NCBI GenBank assembly: GCA_934643765.1
Contig: CAKUCT010000124.1
Location: 1-5,894 of the forward strand
Length of the DNA stretch: 5,894 bases
DNA from: an uncultured Oscillospiraceae bacterium
Lineage (GTDB): Bacteria; Bacillota; Clostridia; Oscillospirales; Oscillospiraceae
Direction of reading: 5' to 3'
A program made the translations under genes and the position numbers. Below the pieces are notes generated by a model. The model saw only the letters and a program-made list of their open reading frames with translations. It ran no database searches and was not told the origin of the DNA. How positions within the stretch are numbered: position 1 is the first letter of the stretch; each line of letters opens with the position of its first letter. Below, piece by piece: positions 1 through 5,809 of the stretch.

Positions 1-312
1 CTCCGGCCCGCAGAACTCCTGCATCACCTGACGGCACACGCCGCAGGGCGGGAAGAAATCGCTCGCCACGCCATCCTTGCCGCCCACGACAGCGATGGCC
101 TCAAAGGCCCGCTCGCCTTCAAACACGGCCGTAAAAATCGCCGTGCGCTCGGCGCAGTTAGACGGCCCATAGGCCGCGTTTTCAATATTCGCGCCGCAGT
201 ATACCTTTCCATCGCTGCACAGCAGCGCCGCGCCGACCTTATAGCCGGAGTAGGGCGCATAAGCATGCTGCATCGCCTCCAGCGCCATAGAAACGAGCTT
301 TTCAGGCGTCAT
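1..312 (-). CDS. cdd: Cytidine deaminase (3' end beyond the window)
   Basis: Cytosolic zinc enzyme that hydrolytically deaminates cytidine and deoxycytidine to uridine and deoxyuridine for pyrimidine salvage. The 104 visible codons cover most of a short homotetrameric-type Cdd (usually about 130-140 residues). The substrate-binding N-terminal part includes YAPYSGYKVGAAL (residues 18-30), followed by ENAAYGPSNCAERTAIF (45-61), which holds the zinc ligand Cys53 and catalytic proton shuttle Glu55, and PPCGVCRQ (88-95) with the remaining zinc ligands Cys90 and Cys93. All catalytic residues are therefore intact; only the C-terminal tail is cut by the window edge. The start at 312 is preferred over an in-frame ATG at 318 because the AGGAGG site lies 7 bases upstream of the former but only 1 base from the latter. 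It is the last visible gene of the tdk-deoC-deoD-deoB-cdd cluster, 12 bases after deoB, so translational coupling is likely. Confidence 0.96.
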   Translation of the reverse strand, partial: MTPEKLVSMALEAMQHAYAPYSGYKVGAALLCSDGKVYCGANIENAAYGPSNCAERTAIFTAVFEGERAFEAIAVVGGKDGVASDFFPPCGVCRQVMQEFCGPE

Positions 313-319
313 AACCATT

Positions 320-325
320 CCTCCT
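320..325 (-). promoter_or_regulatory. Ribosome binding site of cdd overlapping the deoB stop
   Basis: A perfect AGGAGG on the minus strand whose first A is the last base of the deoB TGA stop codon (325-327). Its 7-base spacing to the ATG at 312 decides the cdd start. A ribosome terminating on deoB covers this site, which suggests coupled translation of the two genes. Confidence 0.8.
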
Positions 326-1485
326 CAGATGATTTCGGATGCGAAGCTGTGGCCCGGGTTCTCATAGCTGACGCCCAGGAGCTCTGCCACCGTCGCCGCA
401 ATGTCGCAGAAGCCAAGGCGCGTGCCGAGGTTCACGGGCTTGACGCGTTTGCCAAGCGCGATCATCGGAATATATTCGCGCGTATGGTCGGTGTGCTTCG
501 TGTAGCCGGGGTCGCAGCCGTGGTCTGCTGTGACGATCACCAGATCGTCCTCCCCGAGCTTTTCCAAAAAGCCCGGCAGCCAGCTGTCAAACTCATGCAG
601 CGCCTGCGCGTAGCCGTCGATGTTGCGGCGGTGGCCGTAGAGCATATCGAAGTCGACCAGGTTCACAAAGCAAAGGCCCGTGAAGTCCTTACCGGCGTAA
701 GCCATCGTCTTTTCAAGACCGTCTGTGTTGCCGGTGGTGTAAGTGAACTCCGTCATACCGCGGCCCACAAAGATATCATGGATTTTGCCGACGGCAATCA
801 TGTCCTTGCCCTGCGCAACGATGGCATCCAGAACCGTCTGCTTCGGCGGCTCGATGGAAAAATCATGGCGTCTTGGCGTCCTGGTGTACGGCCACTCGCC
901 GTTGAAGGGCCGGGCAATGACTCTGCCCACGCCGTGCTCTCCCTGCAGAATATTCCGGGCAATGCGGCAGTATTCATACAGCTGCTCCGGCGGAACCACA
1001 TCCTCATGCGCCGCGATCTGGAACACAGAGTCGGCAGAGGTGTAGACAATCAGCGCGCCCGTTTCTACCTGCTCGCGGCCATAGTCCCGGATCACATCCG
1101 TGCCGGAATAGGGCTTATTGCAGAGCACCTTCCGGCCTGTCTGGCGAGAAAACTCATCCAGCACGTCCTGCGGGAAGCCGTTCGGGTACGTCGGCAGTGG
1201 ATTTTCCGAGACAATGCCCGCAATCTCCCAGTGGCCGATCGTCGTGTCCTTGCCCATGGAGCGCTCCTGCAGTCTTGCAAGCGCCACCACGGGCTGCTCG
1301 CTCTTCGGCAGATAATCAATGCCGTCCAGATTGCCAAGGCCCATGGCAATCAGGTTCTTCATATCAAATTTTGCCGAGGTCGCGCAGGTACGCAGGGTAT
1401 CCGCCCCGACATCACCGAACTTGTCTGCGTCCGGCTCGTAGCCAATGCCGCAGGAATCGAGCACAATCAAAAAAATACGTTTCAT
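325..1485 (-). CDS. deoB: Phosphopentomutase
   Basis: Cytosolic Mn-dependent enzyme that interconverts (deoxy)ribose 1-phosphate and (deoxy)ribose 5-phosphate, linking nucleoside phosphorolysis by DeoD to deoxyribose-phosphate cleavage by DeoC. The 386 residues match the usual DeoB length (about 390). It belongs to the alkaline-phosphatase superfamily with an inserted cap domain. Visible metal-site residues are Asp10 in IFLIVLDSCGIG, Asp280 and His285 in NLVDFDMLYGH, Asp321 and His322 in TADHG, and His334 in TDHTRE. The phospho-acceptor threonine lies in GKDTTIGHWE (78-87), probably Thr81 by alignment with the KDT of characterised enzymes. The start at 1485 (MKRIF) is preferred over the in-frame ATG at 1494 because the AAAGG site at 1495-1499 abuts the upstream ATG with no spacing but sits 9 bases from the chosen one, and family members begin with a similar KRIFL segment. 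It follows deoD after a hairpin terminator and precedes cdd by 12 bases. Confidence 0.97.
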   Translation of the reverse strand: MKRIFLIVLDSCGIGYEPDADKFGDVGADTLRTCATSAKFDMKNLIAMGLGNLDGIDYLPKSEQPVVALARLQERSMGKDTTIGHWEIAGIVSENPLPTYPNGFPQDVLDEFSRQTGRKVLCNKPYSGTDVIRDYGREQVETGALIVYTSADSVFQIAAHEDVVPPEQLYEYCRIARNILQGEHGVGRVIARPFNGEWPYTRTPRRHDFSIEPPKQTVLDAIVAQGKDMIAVGKIHDIFVGRGMTEFTYTTGNTDGLEKTMAYAGKDFTGLCFVNLVDFDMLYGHRRNIDGYAQALHEFDSWLPGFLEKLGEDDLVIVTADHGCDPGYTKHTDHTREYIPMIALGKRVKPVNLGTRLGFCDIAATVAELLGVSYENPGHSFASEII

Positions 1486-1505
1486 CGTTTTCATCCTTTC
1501 GGGTC

Positions 1506-1535
1506 AAAAAGCGCCGCTGTTACACGGCGCTTTTT
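1506..1535 (-). terminator. Rho-independent terminator between deoD and deoB
   Basis: Perfect 11-base inverted repeat (1506-1516 and 1525-1535) around an 8-base loop. The core stem GCGCCG/CGGCGC is flanked by A5 and T5, so on the minus strand the hairpin is followed directly by five T. It starts 1 base after the deoD stop codon (1537-1539) and ends 6 bases before the deoB ribosome binding site. It looks like an intrinsic terminator, perhaps partial, that lowers expression of deoB and cdd relative to the upstream genes. The repeat is symmetrical and could act on either strand, but no plus-strand gene ends here. Confidence 0.75.
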
Positions 1536-1536
1536 C

Positions 1537-2280
1537 TTATTTTTCGAGCTTTACAGCCGTCTTGAGCGCCAGCTCCATCATCTGGGTAAAGCCGTTCTGG
1601 CGTTCTTCAGCCGTGGTCGCCTCATGCTTGTAGATATGATCGGAGACCGTGCAGATGGCAAGCGCATGCTTGCCGCTTCTGGCCGCGTTCATATAGAGCG
1701 CCGCCGCCTCCATCTCGACCGCGAGCACGCCCATCTTCGTCCAGCCGTGGTTTGCGACCATGCCTTCGGGCATATCGCCGTCATCACCATAGAAGCGGTC
1801 GGACGAGAGAATGTTACCGACATGGTAGCACAGGTTCAGCTCCTTTGCTGTTTCCACGGCAGTCTCCAGCATGTGGAAATCGGCAATGGGTGCAAAGGTG
1901 CCTGACAGATGGTACTGGCTGGCCCAGTTGGAATCGGTGCAGGCGCCCTGGCCGATGACGATATCGCGCAGCTTGATATCATCGCGCAGCGCGCCGGTTG
2001 AGCCGATGCGGATGATGTTTTCCACATCAAAAACCGTGTACAGCTCCCAGGAGTAGATGCCCATCGACGGCATGCCCATGCCGGAGGCCATGACGGAGAC
2101 CTTTGTACCCTGATAGGTGCCGGTGTAGCCCTGCACGCCGCGGACATTGTTGACCAGCACAGCATTCTCCAGGAAGTTTTCCGCGATAAACTTTGCGCGC
2201 AGCGGATCGCCGGGCATCAGAACCGTTTTGCCGAAATCACCGGGTTTGGCGTTGATATGCGGAGTCGGATAGTTGGCCAT
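1537..2280 (-). CDS. deoD: Purine-nucleoside phosphorylase, DeoD type
   Basis: Cytosolic hexameric-type phosphorylase that converts purine (deoxy)nucleosides plus phosphate to free base and (deoxy)ribose 1-phosphate. The 247-residue length is close to the family norm (about 235-240). Visible family features are His8 in TPHIN (the residue that reaches a neighbouring active site), the phosphate-binding MPGDPLRAKF (22-31; Gly24, Arg28), RIGSTGALR (91-99; Arg91, Ser94), the ribose-contacting VEMEAAALY (188-196; Met190, Glu191) and SDHI (213-216) with Asp214, the purine proton donor equivalent to E. coli Asp204. AAAGGAG at 2290-2296 lies 9 bases upstream of the ATG. It is third in the cluster, 59 bases after deoC, and its product feeds DeoB. 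The Asp in SDHI favours broad 6-oxo and 6-amino purine use, unlike the trimeric class that carries Asn there. Confidence 0.97.
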   Translation of the reverse strand: MANYPTPHINAKPGDFGKTVLMPGDPLRAKFIAENFLENAVLVNNVRGVQGYTGTYQGTKVSVMASGMGMPSMGIYSWELYTVFDVENIIRIGSTGALRDDIKLRDIVIGQGACTDSNWASQYHLSGTFAPIADFHMLETAVETAKELNLCYHVGNILSSDRFYGDDGDMPEGMVANHGWTKMGVLAVEMEAAALYMNAARSGKHALAICTVSDHIYKHEATTAEERQNGFTQMMELALKTAVKLEK

Positions 2281-2339
2281 AGGTTATTTCTCCTTTTATA
2301 TTATAATGTATAAAGGCTTATGCGGCGGTTCTCTTCGCC

Positions 2340-3002
2340 TCAGCCTTCCTGCTCCATCTTCTTGACAATTTTGACAATGCGGCTGGTGCCAAGTCTCGAC
2401 GCACCGAGCGCAATGAACTTTTCCGCGTCGTCCAGCGAGGAAATGCCGCCGGCCGCCTTGATCTTTACGCCGGGCTTGACATGTTTGGCGAACAGCTCCA
2501 CATCATGGAACGTAGCGCCAGCCGTGGAGAAGCCCGTGGAGGTCTTAATGAAATCCGCGCCGGAGTCAGAGACAATTTCGCACATCTTGATCTTTTCTTC
2601 GTCGGTCAAAAGGCACGTTTCAATGATGACCTTCAGAAGCTTTCCGTGGCACGCAGCCTTCACAGCCTTGATTTCCGCCAGCAGATCGTCCCATCTCTGA
2701 TCTTTGACCCAGCCAATGTTGATGACCATGTCCACTTCATCCGCGCCGTTTTCTACGGCGTCGCTCGCCTCAAAGCATTTTGCCTTTGTCGTGTCATAGC
2801 CGTTCGGGAAGCCGATGACCGTGCAGATGGGAAGCTTGTCTTCCACATAGTCCTTGGCCTGTTTCACATAAGAGGCCGGGATGCAGACAGAAGCCGTCTG
2901 ATACTTGATGCCATCGTCGCAGATGGCCTTGATTTCTGCCCAGGTCGCAGCCTGGCCAAGCAGTGTATGATCTACCTTACTCAGAATTTCTTTCAGTTCC
3001 AT
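2340..3002 (-). CDS. deoC: Deoxyribose-phosphate aldolase
   Basis: Class I aldolase that reversibly cleaves 2-deoxyribose 5-phosphate to glyceraldehyde 3-phosphate and acetaldehyde, the last step of deoxynucleoside catabolism, in the cytosol. The 220 residues form a single TIM barrel of usual size. Catalytic residues are all present: Asp91 in DEVDMVIN (equivalent to E. coli Asp102), the Schiff-base Lys153 in DFIKTSTGF (equivalent to Lys167) and Lys182 in VKIKAAGGI (equivalent to Lys201). The phosphate-binding end includes GGIS and GASRLGTS near the C terminus. The start at 3002 (MELKEIL) is chosen because AAAGGTGG (3012-3019) sits 9 bases upstream and homologues start at this point; the longer open frame to 3077 adds a tail that does not look like DeoC. 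Its first 26 bases overlap the 3' end of tdk, so translation of the two is probably coupled. Confidence 0.97.
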   Translation of the reverse strand: MELKEILSKVDHTLLGQAATWAEIKAICDDGIKYQTASVCIPASYVKQAKDYVEDKLPICTVIGFPNGYDTTKAKCFEASDAVENGADEVDMVINIGWVKDQRWDDLLAEIKAVKAACHGKLLKVIIETCLLTDEEKIKMCEIVSDSGADFIKTSTGFSTAGATFHDVELFAKHVKPGVKIKAAGGISSLDDAEKFIALGASRLGTSRIVKIVKKMEQEG

Positions 3003-3591
3003 GGAGCAGTTCCACCTTTCTATGCTGTAAAATATAGTCCTGATAACATTTATGGCACATGGCAATGTAGCTGTCATTTCCGCCGATAAATACCTGACTG
3101 CCCTCGGTAATCACGTAGCCGTCGGCGTCAATACGCGCATTGACCGTTGCCTTGCGTCCGCAGTCGCAGATCGTCTTGATCTCGGTGATGGAGTCCGCCA
3201 GCTCAAACAGCCGCAGACTTCCCGGAAAGAGCTTCGTCTGGAAATCCGTCCGCAGGCCGAAGCACAGCACCGGCAGATTCTCCCGGTCCACCAGTTCTCG
3301 CAGCTGGTCAATCTGCGCAACCGTCAGGAACTGGCACTCATCGACAATGATGACGTCCACCTTCTCCCGCGCGGCGTACAGTGCGCGGATATCTACCTCC
3401 GGGCCAACCGCCTCGCAGACCGAGGCCAGGCCGATGCGCGAACGCAGCGTAAACTGTCCGTCGCGGGAATCCGCCGACGGCTTCATCAGCCAGACCTTCA
3501 TGCCGCGCTCTTCATAGTTGTATTTGGTAATCAGCGCGGTTGCTGTTTTGCTGGAACCCATCGCGCCGTATTTGAAGTAAAGTTTCGCCAT
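2977..3591 (-). CDS. tdk: Thymidine kinase, type II
   Basis: Cytosolic ATP-dependent kinase that phosphorylates thymidine (and deoxyuridine) to the monophosphate for DNA precursor salvage. The 204 residues fit the compact TK1-like family (about 190-210). The order of motifs is: a Walker A-like loop GAMGSSKT (9-16), VDECQF (83-88) with catalytic Glu85, the FGLRTDF segment (111-117), zinc-lasso cysteines Cys142, Cys144, Cys179 and Cys182, and a C-terminal lasso ending in SQVFIGGNDSYIAMC. Two oddities are visible: the P-loop has Ser where GKT/GKS is usual, and the first cysteine pair is CxC rather than CxxC. The start at 3591 (MAKLYF) is supported by AGGAAGG (3600-3606), 8 bases upstream; the open frame extends to 3687 but that part crosses the promoter. 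It is the first gene of the nucleoside cluster and overlaps deoC by 26 bases. Confidence 0.95.
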   Translation of the reverse strand: MAKLYFKYGAMGSSKTATALITKYNYEERGMKVWLMKPSADSRDGQFTLRSRIGLASVCEAVGPEVDIRALYAAREKVDVIIVDECQFLTVAQIDQLRELVDRENLPVLCFGLRTDFQTKLFPGSLRLFELADSITEIKTICDCGRKATVNARIDADGYVITEGSQVFIGGNDSYIAMCHKCYQDYILQHRKVELLHGTERNSE

Positions 3592-3631
3592 TGTGTCATC
3601 CTTCCTGCTCTGGGCTGAACGTCTATTGTTT

Positions 3632-3660
3632 ATTATACCGGATACAAAGCTTATTTGGAA
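3632..3660 (-). promoter_or_regulatory. Probable sigma-A promoter of the tdk-deo cluster
   Basis: On the minus strand a perfect TATAAT (3632-3637) is preceded at the ideal 17-base spacing by TTCCAA (3655-3660), a partial match to TTGACA (3 of 6). Transcription would begin near 3625, giving a leader of about 35 bases before the tdk ATG. No clear operator palindrome is visible around it, so the regulator of this cluster cannot be read from the sequence. Confidence 0.65.
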
Positions 3661-3756
3661 GAGGCATTTTGCGTTTTTCGCCATCATCGCATCCCGGCAA
3701 ACCCGCGCAACCGCCTCCGGCCGGTGTTTTCGCGCATTTGCGGCCGCAATGGACTC

Positions 3757-3785
3757 TTGCGCTTTTTTTCCGCACGTGCTATACT
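3757..3785 (+). promoter_or_regulatory. Candidate promoter of galE-nitrilase
   Basis: TATACT (3780-3785, 5 of 6 matches to TATAAT) preceded by an extended -10 TGC (3777-3779), with TTGCGC (3757-3762) 17 bases upstream as a weak -35 and a T7 tract in the spacer. The predicted start is near 3792, giving a leader of about 43 bases that ends in a strong AGGAGG (3822-3827), 7 bases before the galE ATG. It is divergent from the tdk promoter, with the two -35 boxes about 100 bases apart. The bases between hold a GC-rich stretch in which I see no gene. Confidence 0.5.
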
Positions 3786-3834
3786 GCGACTGACCCCTTT
3801 TCTGCAGATAAGCGGGGCCACAGGAGGTATCTTC

Positions 3835-4848
3835 ATGGCAATTTTACTGACCGGCGGCGCCGGTTTTATTGGTTCACACACGGCCGTTTCCTGTCTGGAC
3901 GCCGGTGTGGAGGTTGTGCTGGCCGATAATTTTTCAAACAGCTCGCCGAAGGTGCTCGGCCGGATCGCGCAGATTACCGGCAAGCAGCCTGCGCTCTACG
4001 ATATCGACGTCTGCGACAAGCAGGCGCTGCGCCGTGTCTTCTCTGATCAGAACATTACCGGCGTTATCCACTTTGCTGGCCTTAAGGCTGTCGGCGAGTC
4101 CGTCCGCCTGCCGCTGGCCTATTACCGCAACAACCTGGATTCGGCGCTTTCTGTGCTGGAAGTCATGCAGGAATTTGGCTGCAAGGAATTTGTGTTTTCT
4201 TCGTCCGCCACGGTCTACGGCGATCAGCCGGCGCCTCTGACGGAATCCGCGCCGACGGGCCGCTGCTCCAACCCCTACGGCTGGACAAAGCTGATGATTG
4301 AGCAGATTCTGATGGACGCGGCGAAGGCGGATCCAACGCTGCACGTGGTGCTGCTGCGCTATTTTAACCCGATCGGCGCGCATCCATCCGGACTGATCGG
4401 CGAAAATCCGAACGGAATTCCGAACAATCTGATGCCGTACATCACTCAGGTTGCAGTCGGCAAGCTTCAGCAGCTGACCGTCTATGGTGACACCTACGAC
4501 ACACCAGACGGCACCGGCGTGCGTGATTACATTCACGTCTGCGATCTGGCCGAGGGTCATTTGGCCGCGCTTCGGTATGCAAGCGCGCACGCTGGCTGCG
4601 AGATTTTCAATCTGGGAACCGGCAAGGGCTACAGCGTACTCGACATGGTGGACACCTTTCAGGCGGTCAATGCTGTAAAAGTTCCCTACATTATCGGCGC
4701 CTGCCGCGCGGGTGATCTTGCCACCGTGTTTGCCGATCCCGGCAAAGCGAAGCGGGTTCTCGGCTGGACAGCAAAGCGCACGCTTGAGGATATGTGCCGC
4801 GATTCGTGGAACTGGCAGAAGAACAATCCAAACGGCTATGGAGAATAA
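3835..4848 (+). CDS. galE: UDP-glucose 4-epimerase
   Basis: Cytosolic NAD-dependent short-chain dehydrogenase-type epimerase that interconverts UDP-glucose and UDP-galactose, for the Leloir pathway and for supplying sugars to surface glycans. The 337 residues match the family (about 330-340). It shows the Rossmann dinucleotide loop GGAGFIGSH (7-15), HFAGLKAVGES (79-89), the SSSATVYG strand (122-129) with catalytic Ser124, and the YGWTK pair Tyr148/Lys152. RYFNPIGAHPSG (175-186) and VRDYIHVCDLA (229-239) are standard GalE segments. The residue aligned to the E. coli substrate-gate Tyr299 appears to be Val298 (within RAGDLATVFAD), so UDP-GlcNAc/UDP-GalNAc may also be substrates. The start at 3835 is set by AGGAGG at 3822-3827; the open frame extends upstream through the promoter and is not meaningful. 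A nitrilase gene follows after 3 bases; no galK or galT is adjacent. Confidence 0.96.
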   Translation: MAILLTGGAGFIGSHTAVSCLDAGVEVVLADNFSNSSPKVLGRIAQITGKQPALYDIDVCDKQALRRVFSDQNITGVIHFAGLKAVGESVRLPLAYYRNNLDSALSVLEVMQEFGCKEFVFSSSATVYGDQPAPLTESAPTGRCSNPYGWTKLMIEQILMDAAKADPTLHVVLLRYFNPIGAHPSGLIGENPNGIPNNLMPYITQVAVGKLQQLTVYGDTYDTPDGTGVRDYIHVCDLAEGHLAALRYASAHAGCEIFNLGTGKGYSVLDMVDTFQAVNAVKVPYIIGACRAGDLATVFADPGKAKRVLGWTAKRTLEDMCRDSWNWQKNNPNGYGE

Positions 4849-4851
4849 GAC

Positions 4852-5769
4852 ATGCAGGATTTAAAAACGAATTGCCGCGTGGCGATCATTCAGGCAGCGC
4901 CTGTTATGTTTCAAAAAGACGCGTGTCTGCAAAAGGCCATCGAGCTAATTGATGTGGCCTGCGCCAACGGGGCAGAACTCGTCGTCTTTCCCGAGCTCTT
5001 TCTCCCGGGCTACCCCTACGGCATGACCTTCGGCTATACCGTCGGCCATCGTGAGGAGGCCGGCCGCGCAGACTGGAAGCTCTACTATGATAATTCTCTT
5101 CTGGCCGATGGGCCCGAAATGTCGGCGCTGATCGCCTGCGCCAAGAAGCACAATATCTATCTCAGCACTGGCTATTCCGAGCGCGACGCCAGAAACGCCA
5201 CGCTCTATAACTCCAATATGTTGATTGCGCCGGATGGAACGGCGCTCAATCATCGAAAACTCAAACCAACCGGCGCCGAGCGCCTTGTATGGGGTGACGG
5301 TAACCAGGACTATTTCCCGGTGCTGGATACGCCCTGGGGCAAAATCGGAAGTCTGATCTGCTGGGAGAGCTATATGCCGCTGGCGCGCGCAGCGCTCTAT
5401 GAAAAAGGCATTTCGATTTACATTTCGCCGAATACCAACGATAACCCCGAATGGCAGCATACCATCCGGCATATCGCGATCGAAGGCCATTGCTATTTTA
5501 TAAACGCCGATCTATTTTTCCGCAAATCAGACTACCCCGAAACGAAAAGCGGATTGGATGAAATCGTCCGCCTTCCGGAGATTGTCTGCCGTGGCGGCAG
5601 CTGCGTGATCGATCCCTTTGGCCATGAGGCATCCGAAACCGTCTGGGACAAAGAGGCCATTATTTACGCAGATTTGGATATGCAAAAGGTTCCTGCCAGC
5701 CGCATGGAATTTGACGCCTGCGGGCATTACGCAAGGCCGGATGTTCTGCAGCTGGGCATCAACGAATAA
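4852..5769 (+). CDS. Nitrilase-family enzyme (probable true nitrilase, branch 1)
   Basis: Member of the carbon-nitrogen hydrolase superfamily, probably hydrolysing an organic nitrile to carboxylic acid and ammonia in the cytosol; the substrate cannot be read from the sequence. The 305 residues form one CN-hydrolase domain with an intact triad: Glu48 in VVFPELFLPGYP, Lys136 in HRKLKPTGAERLVWGDG, and Cys170 in LICWESYMPLAR. The CWE signature, the HRKLKPT..ER..WG block with Glu143, and the C-terminal GHYARPDVLQL (291-301) are hallmarks of true nitrilases rather than amidases, carbamylases or the Nit/Fhit group. Later blocks TIRHIAIEGHCYFINAD and CRGGSCVIDPFG also fit. No signal peptide or added domain is seen. 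The ATG at 4852 has GGAG (4840-4843) 8 bases upstream, inside the end of galE, so the two genes are almost certainly cotranscribed. Family is secure; the reaction (nitrilase versus cyanide- or aldoxime-linked activity) is less so. Confidence 0.88.
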   Translation: MQDLKTNCRVAIIQAAPVMFQKDACLQKAIELIDVACANGAELVVFPELFLPGYPYGMTFGYTVGHREEAGRADWKLYYDNSLLADGPEMSALIACAKKHNIYLSTGYSERDARNATLYNSNMLIAPDGTALNHRKLKPTGAERLVWGDGNQDYFPVLDTPWGKIGSLICWESYMPLARAALYEKGISIYISPNTNDNPEWQHTIRHIAIEGHCYFINADLFFRKSDYPETKSGLDEIVRLPEIVCRGGSCVIDPFGHEASETVWDKEAIIYADLDMQKVPASRMEFDACGHYARPDVLQLGINE

Positions 5770-5773
5770 AAAG

Positions 5774-5805
5774 AAAACCGTCTGTCAATTGACAGACGGT
5801 TTTTT
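5774..5805. terminator. Bidirectional terminator shared by the nitrilase and 5S rRNA genes
   Basis: A perfect 30-base palindrome (arms 5774-5788 and 5789-5803; the central AATT would form the loop) begins 4 bases after the nitrilase stop. On the plus strand it runs into six T (5800-5805). On the minus strand the hairpin is followed by a T-rich run (TTTTCTTTTTATT, beginning within the arm), right after the 3' end of 5S rRNA. It therefore has the form of an intrinsic terminator in both directions and probably separates the two convergent transcription units. Confidence 0.88.
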
Positions 5806-5809
5806 CAAC

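Noticed and set aside
265..1905. Very long plus-strand open frame (546 codons) opposite deoB and part of deoD.
   Set aside because: It is antisense to two clear catalytic genes, crosses their boundary and terminator, shows no recognisable domain and is rich in His, Arg and Ala as expected from the complement of GC-biased codons.
3003..3077. N-terminal extension of deoC to 3077.
   Set aside because: It lies within tdk, does not resemble DeoC, and the ATG at 3002 has a suitable ribosome site.
2481..3618. Two plus-strand open frames (about 200 and 190 codons) opposite deoC and tdk.
   Set aside because: Both lie antisense to well-supported genes and lack plausible ribosome sites or domains.
3794..3817. 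CCCC and GGGG tracts in the galE leader as a possible regulatory hairpin.
   Set aside because: The pairing is only four or five bases with a long loop and no T-run or alternative structure, so it is not supportable as a riboswitch or attenuator.
3655..3834. N-terminal extension of galE (60 codons) open in frame.
   Set aside because: It crosses the candidate promoter; the strong AGGAGG before 3835 and the standard GalE start (Rossmann loop within the first 10 residues) fix the start at 3835.
3934..4590. Minus-strand open frame (218 codons) opposite galE.
   Set aside because: It is fully contained in galE, whose motifs are intact, and its translation resembles no protein family I know.
4945..5490. 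Minus-strand open frame (181 codons) opposite the nitrilase gene.
   Set aside because: A shadow of the nitrilase coding sequence with no start signal or motif.
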